From Deinococcus ruber (GTDB taxonomy: Bacteria; Deinococcota; Deinococci; Deinococcales; Deinococcaceae), in NCBI RefSeq assembly GCF_014648095.1, contig NZ_BMQL01000011.1:69527-133526 (forward strand): a stretch of DNA of 64,000 bases. The letters run 5' to 3'. Positions 7,601-17,264 of this stretch are shown piece by piece. A model generated the notes under the pieces. That model did no database searches, was not told where the DNA came from, and was given only the letters and a program-made list of their open reading frames with translations. A program made the translations under genes and the position numbers. Position 1 is the stretch's first letter. The number at the start of each line of letters is the position of its first letter.

Positions 7601-10271
7601 GTGCGTCCCGCATCGCGGCATATTCGGCGCGGCGATCCACGGCCCACTGATACGCAAAACTGCCCATGAATGGGAGAGCCAGCAGCTCGCGCCGCTGCTG
7701 TCTGGACATGCTGATGAGCCGGAGCGCATCACACTGCAATCGGTAGCGCTGCAGTCCATAGGTGCCGCGTGGACCACTCGCCTGCGTAATCGTTTGAACT
7801 GCCGAGGTCTCCAGCACCCGCCCCAGTGCGCCCCGGAGGTCCCGGAGCGCCTGATCGAGACTGGCCTCGCTGTTGTGATCGTTGTTGAGGATTTCCATGA
7901 GCCGTCCACGTGACGTATTGCCGCCGAGCGCCAATACCGCCAGGATCACCAGTGCCCGCGGCGAGAGGGGCAGCGGCGTCCCGTTCAGCAGCGCACCCGG
8001 CGTCACCCCGAACAGGGTGATGTCCAGGCGTGGTGACGTGGGCACGTCGATGTCAGGTGCCAGCATTGCCAAGGTGCTGTTGAGAGCGCCTGCTCCGAAG
8101 GCAGTCCGCGCCTCCTGTAAGCGTGCGTCGCTGTCGGTGATCCGTCGCTGCTGGATCAAGAGGGTCAACACCGGCAGGTAGGCTGGGCTGCGAACTTCCA
8201 GCAGGTCTGGCAACATTTTTTCGAGTTGTGCGGCCAGACGAGCTTGCCCGGTGAGAAGGGCGTGCCATGTCTGGAGTGCGTCGGCAGTGAACGCGGCCTG
8301 ACCCTGCAGGGTCACCACCAGTTTGCGGTAGGAATGGAGCAGTGACCGCTGCAGACTGTGGGGCCACGGCGTCATGGTGTACAGATGCGTGATGAGGACC
8401 TGTTCGATGACGCGGCGCTGCAGACTCGCGTCGGTCACCTGAGCGGTATTCAGCGTCCGCACCGCGTCTTGAGCACGGAGCAGAGCGGCGCCTGGATTGG
8501 CGGCCCGCAGTTCGAGATGGGAGCGGAGCAGCTGCAGTTCAACCTGCTGGACAACATTGTCCGCTTGGACTGTGCGCTCGAGCAGTTGCAGCAGTTCCGG
8601 CAGGACAGCATGGTCGTCGTGATCTGCCAGCTGACTGCACAGCAGCATGGCGGCGCGAATGCCATCCGGGGTCAGGTGCTGCTGTAGCCGCAGCTCATGT
8701 ACCACCGTATCCCGGTGCTGGACGGACCAGTCGCCGTAATGAGCACGCACGCACATCAGCACGATCTGAGCGATGACCAGCGTGCTGGGATTGAGCGAGT
8801 CGTGAATGGCCCGCTGTGCATACTGCTGAGCTGTGTACAGATCGGCGCCCAACTGTCCGGACCGCAGAACTGTCACGTGCATCAGGGCTGCCTGGGCATA
8901 CACGGTCGCCTGAACCTCGGCTGGATATCCCTGCAGCCGAGTGACGGCGCGTTCCATTTCCTCGAGCGCTTCTTTGACACGTCCGATCCGCTGCCAGAGG
9001 GCGGCGCGGACGCGGGTGACTTCCAGTGTCCCCGCCCCGAGTTCCTCTGCCCGCTCGAGCATCATCAGCGCCTGGCGATCGTCGCCGTCCTCGCTGCGGA
9101 TTTCTGCGAGCAGCACCAACAGTGCTGGCTCCCGGTTGAGCTGCTGCGCACCGTACATCTGCAAAAGGACGTCCTGGTGGTCGCGTGCAAAGGCTGGCAG
9201 ATCGGTCTGCGACTCGATGAGCTGTGCCAACCGCTCCGTATTTGGGACCTGGAGCAGTGTTCGTAACACGCGTCCGCTGTCGAGCTCCTGCAGGCCTGCA
9301 TACGTGCGTTGCAGCGCTTCGTACCGCGCGTGGATTGAGCGCAGGCGAGTCTGCAACAGGTCCTGAAGGTAGGTGAGGGGCTGGAACCGTCCGTCTGGTT
9401 TCCGCAGAATCGGCAGGCCGGCTCCCAGTGCGTCCGATATGAAATTCGGATCGATGTTCAACGCGGCCATGACGGTCGCTGAAAGCGGCCAGTTCGGATC
9501 AATCGACGCATTTTCTAGGCTGCGAAGTGTTTCTGGTTCCAGCTGCATCAGCCAGGAGGTCAGCAGCAGCTTCAATTTATGTGGTTGGTTCTGGGCCAAT
9601 AAGCGGGCGGCCAGCGGCCAACCACTGGCGCTGTGATCAGACACACCGAGCTGACGCTGCTCTTCTTCGGTCAGCGCAAGATCTACCTCGGTGATCCACG
9701 TGATGGGCACCCCGGCGTCTCTCAGGGGCAGCGTCTCCTCACTCATGGTGCTCAGCAGCAGCAGCGGCTCGGCACGTCCGGACGTTCGCAGGAGGATCTC
9801 GGTCAACAGGGCCTGCGTCTGTGGTGTCAGCGATTCCACGCCGTCGAGGATGAGCAGGCGGCCATGCAGGTCGGCACGCTGCAGGTCGTGGGCGCACGCT
9901 GCGACGTACTGAGCATTGTGGGCCGGGGTATCGCGCCGCAGCAGGGTTGGGAGCTCGTGTACGGATGGCTGCAGGTCCAGCCCTTGTGCGAGCGCCTGAA
10001 GCAGCGCCCTGGGCCCTTCTTCGAGGCTGTTGAGCGAGATGTAGCGGCGCAGCTCAGGCCGATGCTGGTCGAAAATGTACTGTGAAAGGTCAGATTTGTC
10101 GTATCCGCGCGGGCCACTCACGACAACGAGACCGCTGGTCGGCAGGGCGCACGTCAGAACCTGAAAACGAGCAGCACGGGGATGTGGATGCGGCTGCATC
10201 TCCCGGCCGGTTTTCGGCAAGGCGGTCGTCTGAACGTGGTGAGGAGCGTGCGCTGGACGATTCATCTGCAT
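7581..10271 (-). CDS. STAND/TPR regulator with SARP-like DNA-binding end
   Basis: An 896-residue protein of the same build as its convergent neighbour. The P-loop reads GPRGYDKSD, with Asp where GK(S/T) normally has Gly, so ATP binding may be changed. Asp residues of a Walker B-like strand are in RLLILDGVESL. Residues about 330-600 hold TPR-like repeats. Residues about 755-835 resemble the OmpR-like DNA-binding domain of SARP activators (LDITLFGVTPGALLNG, LSPRALVILAVLALGG, then LRDLRGALGRVLE). Start may be ATG 10271 or 10265. SARP proteins bind direct repeats just upstream of the -10 box, which fits the CCACCACC promoters in this window; the link is inference. Confidence 0.7.
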   Translation of the reverse strand: MQMNRPAHAPHHVQTTALPKTGREMQPHPHPRAARFQVLTCALPTSGLVVVSGPRGYDKSDLSQYIFDQHRPELRRYISLNSLEEGPRALLQALAQGLDLQPSVHELPTLLRRDTPAHNAQYVAACAHDLQRADLHGRLLILDGVESLTPQTQALLTEILLRTSGRAEPLLLLSTMSEETLPLRDAGVPITWITEVDLALTEEEQRQLGVSDHSASGWPLAARLLAQNQPHKLKLLLTSWLMQLEPETLRSLENASIDPNWPLSATVMAALNIDPNFISDALGAGLPILRKPDGRFQPLTYLQDLLQTRLRSIHARYEALQRTYAGLQELDSGRVLRTLLQVPNTERLAQLIESQTDLPAFARDHQDVLLQMYGAQQLNREPALLVLLAEIRSEDGDDRQALMMLERAEELGAGTLEVTRVRAALWQRIGRVKEALEEMERAVTRLQGYPAEVQATVYAQAALMHVTVLRSGQLGADLYTAQQYAQRAIHDSLNPSTLVIAQIVLMCVRAHYGDWSVQHRDTVVHELRLQQHLTPDGIRAAMLLCSQLADHDDHAVLPELLQLLERTVQADNVVQQVELQLLRSHLELRAANPGAALLRAQDAVRTLNTAQVTDASLQRRVIEQVLITHLYTMTPWPHSLQRSLLHSYRKLVVTLQGQAAFTADALQTWHALLTGQARLAAQLEKMLPDLLEVRSPAYLPVLTLLIQQRRITDSDARLQEARTAFGAGALNSTLAMLAPDIDVPTSPRLDITLFGVTPGALLNGTPLPLSPRALVILAVLALGGNTSRGRLMEILNNDHNSEASLDQALRDLRGALGRVLETSAVQTITQASGPRGTYGLQRYRLQCDALRLISMSRQQRRELLALPFMGSFAYQWAVDRRAEYAAMRDALKVADS

Positions 10272-10388
10272 GAGTAGGCTAATGTCTACAATTTGCAGTG
10301 TCTAGTGTGAATACGATGAGAGACTTTACATATGTAATGTTAATAAGACAGATGCCGCTCACTGTCCAAAAAACATTCCAAACGCTCT

Positions 10389-10826
10389 TTAGTGCGGGCG
10401 TAAACGTTGCAGATTGATCGGATGGATCTCTTCGAAGTCAAACCCAAATTCCGTCGGATGATCCAAAATCTGAAAATGATACTCATCATGCGCCCGCTGA
10501 GCCTCAGGCCAAGTCCGTGTCCGCGCAACCACACGAGTCCCGAACTCCGACACCCTCAAGGTGATGTACAGAAAATCATCCTCATCCAGCACAAAGCGGC
10601 AAAAGGTGTACAGCGAGAAGCGCACGTTATGCAGGCCAGGGTAATGCGAACGGTCCACGAAGCGCTCCGGCAAACGCCACCAGAAATCACCGATCTCATC
10701 CGCCTGGACCTCGCGCTTATCGACCGGAATAAACGTTCGCCCACGCTGAAGCGGAACCGGTTTCAGCGCGTCCGTCAGCGAATCATATTCAGGAATCAAA
10801 ACCCCATCACAGTCTTCTTGTATCAC
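10389..10826 (-). CDS. Hypothetical protein after the C39 peptidase
   Basis: A 145-residue protein, unrecognised. I chose GTG 10826 because GGAGG lies five bases before it; GTG 10841 is an alternative. It begins 34 bases after the stop of the C39-like gene and is likely the third gene of the pilX operon. It has no membrane segment and is rich in aromatic and charged residues (EIGDFWWRLPERFVD), which suggests a soluble globular protein. Confidence 0.5.
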   Translation of the reverse strand: MIQEDCDGVLIPEYDSLTDALKPVPLQRGRTFIPVDKREVQADEIGDFWWRLPERFVDRSHYPGLHNVRFSLYTFCRFVLDEDDFLYITLRVSEFGTRVVARTRTWPEAQRAHDEYHFQILDHPTEFGFDFEEIHPINLQRLRPH

Positions 10827-10860
10827 ACTGCCCTCCCTCACGACAGCGCACGCGCCCCGC

Positions 10861-11451
10861 TCAATCGGAGATCGCCTGACGCGCCCGAGCAGCAAATGCC
10901 TGCGGATACACCGCCGCGATAATGTTCCCCAGACCTACCCGCAACGTCTCAAAGTCTTGATAACGAATCGCGATGTACCCCGCCAGCGGATCATGCACGA
11001 ACACCACACCCTGCCGGTCATCGAAGCCACTCACCACCCGCCAATGCGGCACCACGCCCACCGTGTCGTAGTACGACAGCGCAATGACGGGAATGCCCTG
11101 CGCCACCAGACTGCGAATCATCTGCAAACTGGCGCCCCGCACGGTGGTGCTCGCCAGTCCGATACTCGACGCGAACCCGCCGATGGCCTGCACCGACATA
11201 TACGCCCTGGGACTCGGCTTCGTCAGACTCCCAATCACCACCTGATCCATGCCCAGGCCCCAGTACGCCAGCACCATCTGCAGACTCGCCGGACCACACT
11301 GGTTGTACCCCTGATGAATGATCGGCATCCCCGGCAGTTGCGCGGCGCTGACCATCTTGACCGCTGCCGGAGGACCCGATTTTGCGGGCGTGCCCTGGGC
11401 CTGCACACTGGCAGCCAGCAGCAACGCAACAACCATCCAGAAGCGCTTCAC
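10861..11451 (-). CDS. Secreted C39-like cysteine peptidase
   Basis: A 196-residue protein with a signal peptide (MKRFWMVVALLLAASVQAQG). The papain-fold C39 pattern is complete: the Cys helix in GYNQCGPASLQMVLAYWG, His in VPHWRVVSGFD and Asp in VFVHDPLAG. Such peptidases cut after double-glycine-like sites or act in the envelope. GTG 11451 overlaps the stop of the PilX-like gene by four bases, so both are made together. A role in processing a pilus or surface protein is inference; prepilins themselves are normally cut by PilD, which is not in this window. Confidence 0.75.
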   Translation of the reverse strand: MKRFWMVVALLLAASVQAQGTPAKSGPPAAVKMVSAAQLPGMPIIHQGYNQCGPASLQMVLAYWGLGMDQVVIGSLTKPSPRAYMSVQAIGGFASSIGLASTTVRGASLQMIRSLVAQGIPVIALSYYDTVGVVPHWRVVSGFDDRQGVVFVHDPLAGYIAIRYQDFETLRVGLGNIIAAVYPQAFAARARQAISD

Positions 11452-12932
11452 TGGCCATCCTGCAGGCTGACCAGATGGGCCGCTGCACTCAGAAGAGGAA
11501 ACCCTTTGGGCCGGAGCAGGACCGGGGCAGCCAGGCGCGGATCATGCGTGATGTCCAGATTCGTGGTGGTCTGCTGCGCCGCGACACTCCCAAGCAGTTT
11601 CGTTCCGCCACTCTGCCCCAGGACTGAGCCGCCTGCATTGATGGCCGCATCGACCGCGTCGGCGTTGAGCTGCACCGTCCCGCCCGCGATCAGTCCCAAC
11701 AGGTTGCTGGGATTGTCCCCCTGAAGCGTGCAGTCTCCGCCCGCCGGACAGGGGGAGTCGCTCAGCCGCAGATCACCATTCACGGTCAGCGTCCCGCCGG
11801 CCTGAACGGTCAGGTTCTCACTGACGCTGGGACTGCCAGCGACCTCCGGCTCGACCCGCACGTCTCCCGAAGCGGCGAAGATGCCATCGAACGAACTGGT
11901 GAGCAGCATGCCCAGTTCGTTCGTCAGGGTCGTCCCCGCCATGACATAGCTGCTGCAGCCAGAGAAGTTGCATAACGTGATCCGCTGCTCGCCGCTGTTT
12001 CCCAGGCCCAGCAGTACCCGGTTGAAGTTCGGCAGCAGCACACTCAGGATTCTGGGTGTGACAGATTGGAGTGCTTCGACCGTGACCGGTGACGTGAGCG
12101 TGCCACTGAGACACCCACTGGTCAGACAGGGGTGGCCGGCGCTCGGCACCAGTGCCATCGATGAGCGCACCTGACCGTCTCCAAAACGGAGGCCGCCCTG
12201 CGCCTGGCAGTACCCACCTGGGACCGTGCAGCCGCTCACGGCCAGCGTGGTGGACGTGAACTCCCCCTGCAGCGTTGCCGCCCCCTGTACATAGCTCGGC
12301 CCCAGCACCCGCACGTCCGCTGCCAGGACCGCGTCGCCCCCCCGGTAGAGCGCGTAGGCACTCACGGGCGCGGTGCCGGTCACGAACCGCAGCACCCCGC
12401 GCGAGGTGCTCTGCGCGCCCGTGGGCGTGGTACTGACGACTGCGTACGGCGCAGCCACCAGTGACCCGCCTGTAGACGTGGCGGTGACGCTCGGGAGCGC
12501 AACTGTCACGCTGGTCGCCTGCCCACACACATGGTCGCTGAACGCCACCCGGCTGGTTGCGCCCGTCTGCGAAAGACGTTCACAGAAGGTGCTGTCGGCC
12601 TGCTCCTGCAGGTGCCGGGCGACCATTGAGGCATCGAGCGTGTCCGCATGGCCCCGAAAAGCTGAGTAGGTCAGGGGTGCCACCGCACTGGCGAGCTGAT
12701 CGGCATGGACGTTCAGCAGCCGCTGAGCATAGCTATCCACATTGTTCAGGAGCATCCGGTTCCGGGTTTCAGCCGTCGCGACGGCCGCACTGACGCTGCG
12801 GTTGCGGGCACTGCTCAGCGCGAAGGCAGTCAGGGCGGCCAGCACCACGCCTAGGACCAAGACCCAGATCAGCACGACGCCTGCACGGTGCCGGCTGCGT
12901 CCTGAAGGAGCAGAAAGAGGAGAACAGTTCAT
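11448..12932 (-). CDS. PilX-like pilus assembly protein
   Basis: A 494-residue protein. An N-terminal membrane helix (residues about 19-42, AGVVLIWVLVLGVVLAALTA) followed by a helix with Arg/Asn is typical of PilX_N-type minor pilus proteins, which lack the usual FTLIE cleavage motif. The rest is a Ser/Thr/Gly-rich beta region with paired cysteines, and ends with repeats such as GGTLTVNGDLRLSD and GGTVQLNADAVDAAINAGGS, like a parallel beta-helix. The start at ATG 12932 is fixed by its promoter, six bases after the -10 box. First gene of an operon with the C39-like peptidase. Confidence 0.7.
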   Translation of the reverse strand: MNCSPLSAPSGRSRHRAGVVLIWVLVLGVVLAALTAFALSSARNRSVSAAVATAETRNRMLLNNVDSYAQRLLNVHADQLASAVAPLTYSAFRGHADTLDASMVARHLQEQADSTFCERLSQTGATSRVAFSDHVCGQATSVTVALPSVTATSTGGSLVAAPYAVVSTTPTGAQSTSRGVLRFVTGTAPVSAYALYRGGDAVLAADVRVLGPSYVQGAATLQGEFTSTTLAVSGCTVPGGYCQAQGGLRFGDGQVRSSMALVPSAGHPCLTSGCLSGTLTSPVTVEALQSVTPRILSVLLPNFNRVLLGLGNSGEQRITLCNFSGCSSYVMAGTTLTNELGMLLTSSFDGIFAASGDVRVEPEVAGSPSVSENLTVQAGGTLTVNGDLRLSDSPCPAGGDCTLQGDNPSNLLGLIAGGTVQLNADAVDAAINAGGSVLGQSGGTKLLGSVAAQQTTTNLDITHDPRLAAPVLLRPKGFPLLSAAAHLVSLQDGQ

Positions 12933-12938
12933 ACCACC

Positions 12939-12960
12939 ACGGTGAATCCCCGGGTGGTGG
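12939..12960 (-). promoter_or_regulatory. Shared CCACCACCCGG promoter, pilX operon
   Basis: Read on the minus strand: CCACCACCCGG (12960-12950), five bases, CACCGT as the -10 box (12944-12939), six bases, then the ATG at 12932. The same plan is found before seven other genes in the window. The transcript is probably leaderless. Confidence 0.7.
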
Positions 12961-13089
12961 CCGAGCAAACAACCCCACCTTAGCGAACGTCTCTAAGGTA
13001 TTAAGGGCCAAATTGCTAACGTCCCGCTTGCTTCGCCAATACCTGAGGAGAAAGGGTTAACAGATGCGCGAACCATCTAGAATCAGGGC

Positions 13090-13206
13090 ATGTCCGTCAC
13101 GAAGGTATTGCAGGTGAAGGGCAGCGACGAACGCAATATTTCCTCGCCGATCTTGATTCCCAGCCAGAAGCGACTCCCGAAAGACCGTACGGAGGTATCT
13201 GATTAG
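13090..13206 (+). pseudogene. Fragment of a CBS-domain protein start
   Basis: A 38-residue frame starting MSVTKVLQVKGSDERNIS, which resembles the beginning of CBS-domain proteins (VxxVLxxKGSD). A leaderless promoter fits: TTAACA (13057-13062) and TAGAAT (13078-13083), six bases before the ATG. The frame ends at TAG 13206, far short of a CBS pair, so it is likely a truncated relic whose promoter survives. It could also be a real small peptide. Confidence 0.35.
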
Positions 13207-13283
13207 CCCTAATTTGTAGGCCCGACAGAGGGCATCGGCGGATGGCGTGGTGGGCCTGACCTACGATCACGTACAGTTGGACT

Positions 13284-14399
13284 ATGGCTGTCTACGAGAA
13301 GCAACTTGAACTGCTTACCCAGCAAGCCCGCTCCACACACAGCAGTGCCCTGGTTGTTCTCCAAGATGGTCAGCGGTTGACGGAAGAAATCATGGATGGG
13401 CTCGGAGACCGGCCAATCGAGACCATGAGCGTCACGAAAAGTGTCGTCAGTTTATTGGTCGGACGGGCCATGACACTCGGCTATTTTGACAGTGTCGACG
13501 TCCCAATCAGTGACTATTTTCCAGAGTGGAGGCAGGGCCAGAAACGAGGCATCACCCTGAGGCACCTGCTGACCCATACCAGCGGCCTGCAGAACGTTCC
13601 CCAAGCGGGCGAGGAACTCTACCCGAGCCACGACTTCGTCCAACTGGCCCTCTGCGCTGAACTCAGTCATGCGCCTGGCACGGCGTTTGCGTATAACAAC
13701 AAAGCGGTCAACCTGATCATGGGGTTCTTGGGACGAGCGAGCGGACGTGCTGCCGATCAGTTCGCTGCCGACGAATTGTTCGCCCCACTCGGCATTGATC
13801 AATGGAGTTGGCAGAAGGATCCAGCAGGAACGCCTCACGCCATGAGTGGTCTGCAGCTGCGAGCCACTGACCTTGCTCGGCTGGGACAGTTGGCGCTCGA
13901 TGATGGACGCTGGCAAGGCGAGACCCTCATTGATCCGCGCTGGATCGAGGCCAGTACTCACCCCGCCACCCCGGTCACCGACGCCATCGGATTATTGTGG
14001 TGGATGTTGCCTGCTTGGACACACTACGAAGTGACGGAGGACAACGTCGCCAATGTGGAAACAGCGGGAGGGACAACAGCTCAACTCGCGTCGTTGAGAG
14101 CAACGATTGGCACCTACCAGGATCGCTCCGCTTTGATGCGTCGCATGTCCGAGACTGGGTTGATCGCCCCTGCCTTACCTGCTGGAAGCCGATGGATGAC
14201 GACCTCCACCGGACCACTGGTCGGGTTTCGTCATGACGGTTGGCGCGGGCAGCATCTGATTGTCCATCGCCCTGCACGGTTGGTCGTGGTGCGGCTCATT
14301 GCGTATGACCACCCGCACGTTGAGGCCGACGGCAGTTCGTTCGACACGATCATTGATCAGGTCGTGCAACTTGCGTCAACTGTGGTGGCATCAACCTGA
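13284..14399 (+). CDS. Serine hydrolase, class C beta-lactamase family
   Basis: A 371-residue protein of the beta-lactamase/DD-peptidase-like family. SVTKS (residues about 50-54) is the SxxK motif and YNN near residue 139 is the YxN motif. No signal peptide is visible, so it may act in the cytosol as an esterase-like enzyme. TACAGT (13272-13277) lies six bases before the ATG, which makes a leaderless mRNA likely. It is a lone gene next to IS66 and is not related in operon terms to the hydrolase at 3528. Confidence 0.75.
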   Translation: MAVYEKQLELLTQQARSTHSSALVVLQDGQRLTEEIMDGLGDRPIETMSVTKSVVSLLVGRAMTLGYFDSVDVPISDYFPEWRQGQKRGITLRHLLTHTSGLQNVPQAGEELYPSHDFVQLALCAELSHAPGTAFAYNNKAVNLIMGFLGRASGRAADQFAADELFAPLGIDQWSWQKDPAGTPHAMSGLQLRATDLARLGQLALDDGRWQGETLIDPRWIEASTHPATPVTDAIGLLWWMLPAWTHYEVTEDNVANVETAGGTTAQLASLRATIGTYQDRSALMRRMSETGLIAPALPAGSRWMTTSTGPLVGFRHDGWRGQHLIVHRPARLVVVRLIAYDHPHVEADGSSFDTIIDQVVQLASTVVAST

Positions 14400-14556
14400 T
14401 GAACTGTATGCCCTCCTTTCCGGCGCTCTTGCCGCCTTCGGACGGCGAGCGCAGAGAACAGGGAGTATGGGTGCTGAACGCCAGTCGTTCAGATGCAAGA
14501 AGGGTTGCTTAGCTGAGAGCAGGCCACCAAGGGAAGTGGACGCTGTCGTGGGGCGC

Positions 14557-15978
14557 TCAGCGGGGAGCGGCGCGAACCTGAAGCCGCACCAGAACGTCCA
14601 GTGGGTGCTGCGCTTGGCGTCTGGCGGTCTCTACCACGCTCTTGATCATGGCGTAGCCGTCCGCTCCGCGCTGCGTTTTACTGCACTGGGACACTTTCCG
14701 GGCGATGACCCCAGATCGCAGTGCGCGCTCAGCGGCATTATTCGTCGGTGGGACGTTTGGATCTTCCAGGAACCTCAGGAGATGCCCCCGCTGGTGGTGC
14801 TTGAGCAGGCCCTTACGGAGGCGCTCGTTCACCTTGCTTTTCAGCGGAACGCGGTCGAGCAAGCGAGTGACCCGGGTGGTAATGGCGTACCCAGCGCCCC
14901 GGTACTCCTTGAGGGTCAGTTCTTCGCGGCAGAGCTGAACATGCAGGGCATGCGCGTCCTGAAAAGCTTGCAGCAGGCGGGTGGCGTAGACAATGCCTCG
15001 TCCAAGTCGGCCTTCTTGCACCACCATCGCCTCCTCCACATTGCGTATCACGTGATGGAGGCACTTTTGATGCGCCCACCCGGTGAACGCCGCGTGATCG
15101 TACACGGTGTACCGGTCCGCCACCAGCGTGCCGCCGAAGGTCTCTCCCAACAGCTCAAAGAGCTGTTGGTGGGTATGCCGCGTACGGATCTGAAACAGCA
15201 CGTGCTGCGGAGTGCAGGCCACCTGCAGCCAGGCGTTGGTGCCGTGGATGCGCCAGCCCGTATCGTCCTGATGCACGATAGGTGCGGACTGAATGGCGGT
15301 CTTAATCTCCTGATACGCCGTGGCGATGAGCGTCCCAGACGCCGTGGTGCGGGTGGTGGCCTGATTCAGCGCGCTCTGGGTCACGTCGACTCCGCAGAGC
15401 GCGTGCAATGCCTCCGGAACCTTGCGCTCCGGCAGGCCCAGCCTATGGTGCAGGTACTGGGCGACGGCGATCAGGCGCTTCCCCAATCGGTGGGACGTTG
15501 CGCCCCGCTGGGAGGGGCACAGATCAGGATGTTCGCCTCGAACATCCTTCCCACACGCCGAGCACCTGGTCAGGGGAACGTTGTACTGGGTGATCTCGGG
15601 CTGCACGCGGGGCAATTCGGTGATCCACGCCAGATTCGTCTTGTATGCCGCTCCATCTAGCGGCGTCTGGCAGGCCGGGCAGATATTCGCCGGTTCTACG
15701 TCGATGATGCGCGTGACCGTGTCACGCGCTGGAGCGTGCTTGAAGGTAAAGATGCCCTGTCCAGCTCGTCGACCGGGTGGCTTCGGGTCGGCCTTGGGCG
15801 TCTCGCGACTGTGGGGCGCGACGTAGCGTTTGACCTGCCGTTCGAGCTGCTCAATGCGCTGCTTCTGGCGGGCGTTCTCTTCGATGAGCAGCTTGATCTG
15901 GGCCGCTTGCTCGGCAATCTGAGTTGCTTGCTCAGCAAGCAACTGGAGCAACGCATCGCGAGTCAGCTCCTCCGCCAT
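14557..15978 (-). CDS. IS66 family transposase
   Basis: A 473-residue, apparently full-length transposase. Residues 1-50 are a leucine-zipper-like coiled coil, then a zinc ribbon (CPACQ and CSACG), and the DDE core: HQDDTGW, LVADRYTVY and the conserved IS66 C-terminal NNAAERALR with its Glu. No tnpA/tnpB accessory genes are present, as in many single-gene IS66 relatives. I could not fix the ends of the element; weak similarity between 14530-14555 and the complement of 15990-16020 may mark imperfect terminal repeats. A relic of a relative lies at 55443-55560. Confidence 0.85.
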   Translation of the reverse strand: MAEELTRDALLQLLAEQATQIAEQAAQIKLLIEENARQKQRIEQLERQVKRYVAPHSRETPKADPKPPGRRAGQGIFTFKHAPARDTVTRIIDVEPANICPACQTPLDGAAYKTNLAWITELPRVQPEITQYNVPLTRCSACGKDVRGEHPDLCPSQRGATSHRLGKRLIAVAQYLHHRLGLPERKVPEALHALCGVDVTQSALNQATTRTTASGTLIATAYQEIKTAIQSAPIVHQDDTGWRIHGTNAWLQVACTPQHVLFQIRTRHTHQQLFELLGETFGGTLVADRYTVYDHAAFTGWAHQKCLHHVIRNVEEAMVVQEGRLGRGIVYATRLLQAFQDAHALHVQLCREELTLKEYRGAGYAITTRVTRLLDRVPLKSKVNERLRKGLLKHHQRGHLLRFLEDPNVPPTNNAAERALRSGVIARKVSQCSKTQRGADGYAMIKSVVETARRQAQHPLDVLVRLQVRAAPR

Positions 15979-16289
15979 GTCCTCAGCCTAGCCGACCCCA
16001 CAGCGGTCTGTCACCTCCCAAACGCCCTAATCAGTTACGTATGGAGATTCAAGAACTGAAGGCGCAGGTCAGCGCGGACAGCGGCGCGTTGAGTGCGCCA
16101 CCAAGTCACGGCAAGCTGTAGAAACCCCAGCGTAAGCATGTCAAAGCTGAGCGGCTGTCAGAGGAGCAGCCGAGCCATGTTGGGAGGACCCTAGAGATGA
16201 CTAGAGATGAGCGCCCAGCCGGACACGGTGATTGTCCTGCCAGTCACCGGGCAGAGCGGAAGGGATGTAACAGACTATTCTACAGGAAT
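15979..16289. other. Gap between IS66 and an AT-rich broken gene
   Basis: No supported gene. It must hold the right end of the IS66 element. Base composition drops sharply after about 16270, marking the border of the AT-rich segment that follows. Confidence 0.4.
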
Positions 16290-17248
16290 CTATTGTCCCA
16301 GATTCATTTCTTTTATCAAATTACTAATCAACCCATTTAGTTTTTTAGAATCCTCGTCTTCAAAATCAACTTGTTGCTCGCGTATTTTTTGAAGGGTACT
16401 AAATATTTCATTAGCTGCCGCCCACTCATTTTCTTGCATATAATCTGGCTTAGAAATGCCAGCAAAAGCAAAGCCAGTTCTATCGTTATCTTTATCCCAA
16501 ACTACTTGTGGAACGAGTAATCTAACAGAGTATTCATATAATCTTTTTTCTTCTGTGACGAATTTCATCGGCGGCATGGCACCGTATTCATTCACAATTG
16601 AATAGAGTAAATCTATCGAATAGCGCGCATGTATTATGTCCAAAGCACTAGATTGGCAGCTTTTTAGTATTCCCTTGCTAGCATTATTTAAAAAGCTTCT
16701 TTCCGGCCCAAGATGAGCAAACACTCTTAGAGCAAGATCATGTATAGAACCAATTGATTTGAGATTATTATGTACATGGTAGGCAATATATTTTTCGAGT
16801 CGTTGGAGCAAACCCGCTTTTCCTCCCCTAATGTCCTGCATAATTTTTCCATAAGCAGGAGTCTTAGATATATCTGCGGGAATGCTATTCGATAGCGATT
16901 ATCGAGCACTGTGATATCATTCTTGTCTGCTAAATTTTGCTTTTCAAAATCCGAAAAAAGAAAACTAAAACTTTCAATATACTGATCAACCAAACTGATA
17001 TTTAATGGTTCGGTTAGAGTTTTGGTAGCTAACTCAAGAATACCAAATGAGGGAGAAACGTAGTTATTTTTTCCTACCTTTTTGATAAGATCAACCACAG
17101 AGGGAGGTTGAATGTAGTTGCCATTATTTATTTTTACTCTTACATTTTTGACTCTGATGCATGCATTGGCATCTAAAATAAAAATCCCAGGTATTCCCTT
17201 CGATTCTCTTTTGCCTATGTTAGCGTTAATGCTGACATATTTAAACAC
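16290..17248 (-). pseudogene. Frameshifted AT-rich gene, PIN-like start
   Basis: Two overlapping minus-strand frames look like one protein of about 310 residues split by a frameshift near 16880-16905. The first part (from ATG 17248) has IPGIFILDANACI, like the start of a PIN nuclease domain. The second part continues as ISKTPAYGKIMQDIRGGKAG and ends at 16290. Both parts have ordinary protein composition, and the frame 1 sequence after the shift (LCRTLGEEKRVCSND) does not. The AT content is far above that of the flanks, which suggests transfer from another organism. Function unknown. Confidence 0.5.
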
Positions 17249-17264
17249 TTTATCTCCAAAAAAT

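Noticed and set aside
14260..15660. A 466-codon plus-strand frame
   Set aside because: It is the antisense shadow of the IS66 transposase.
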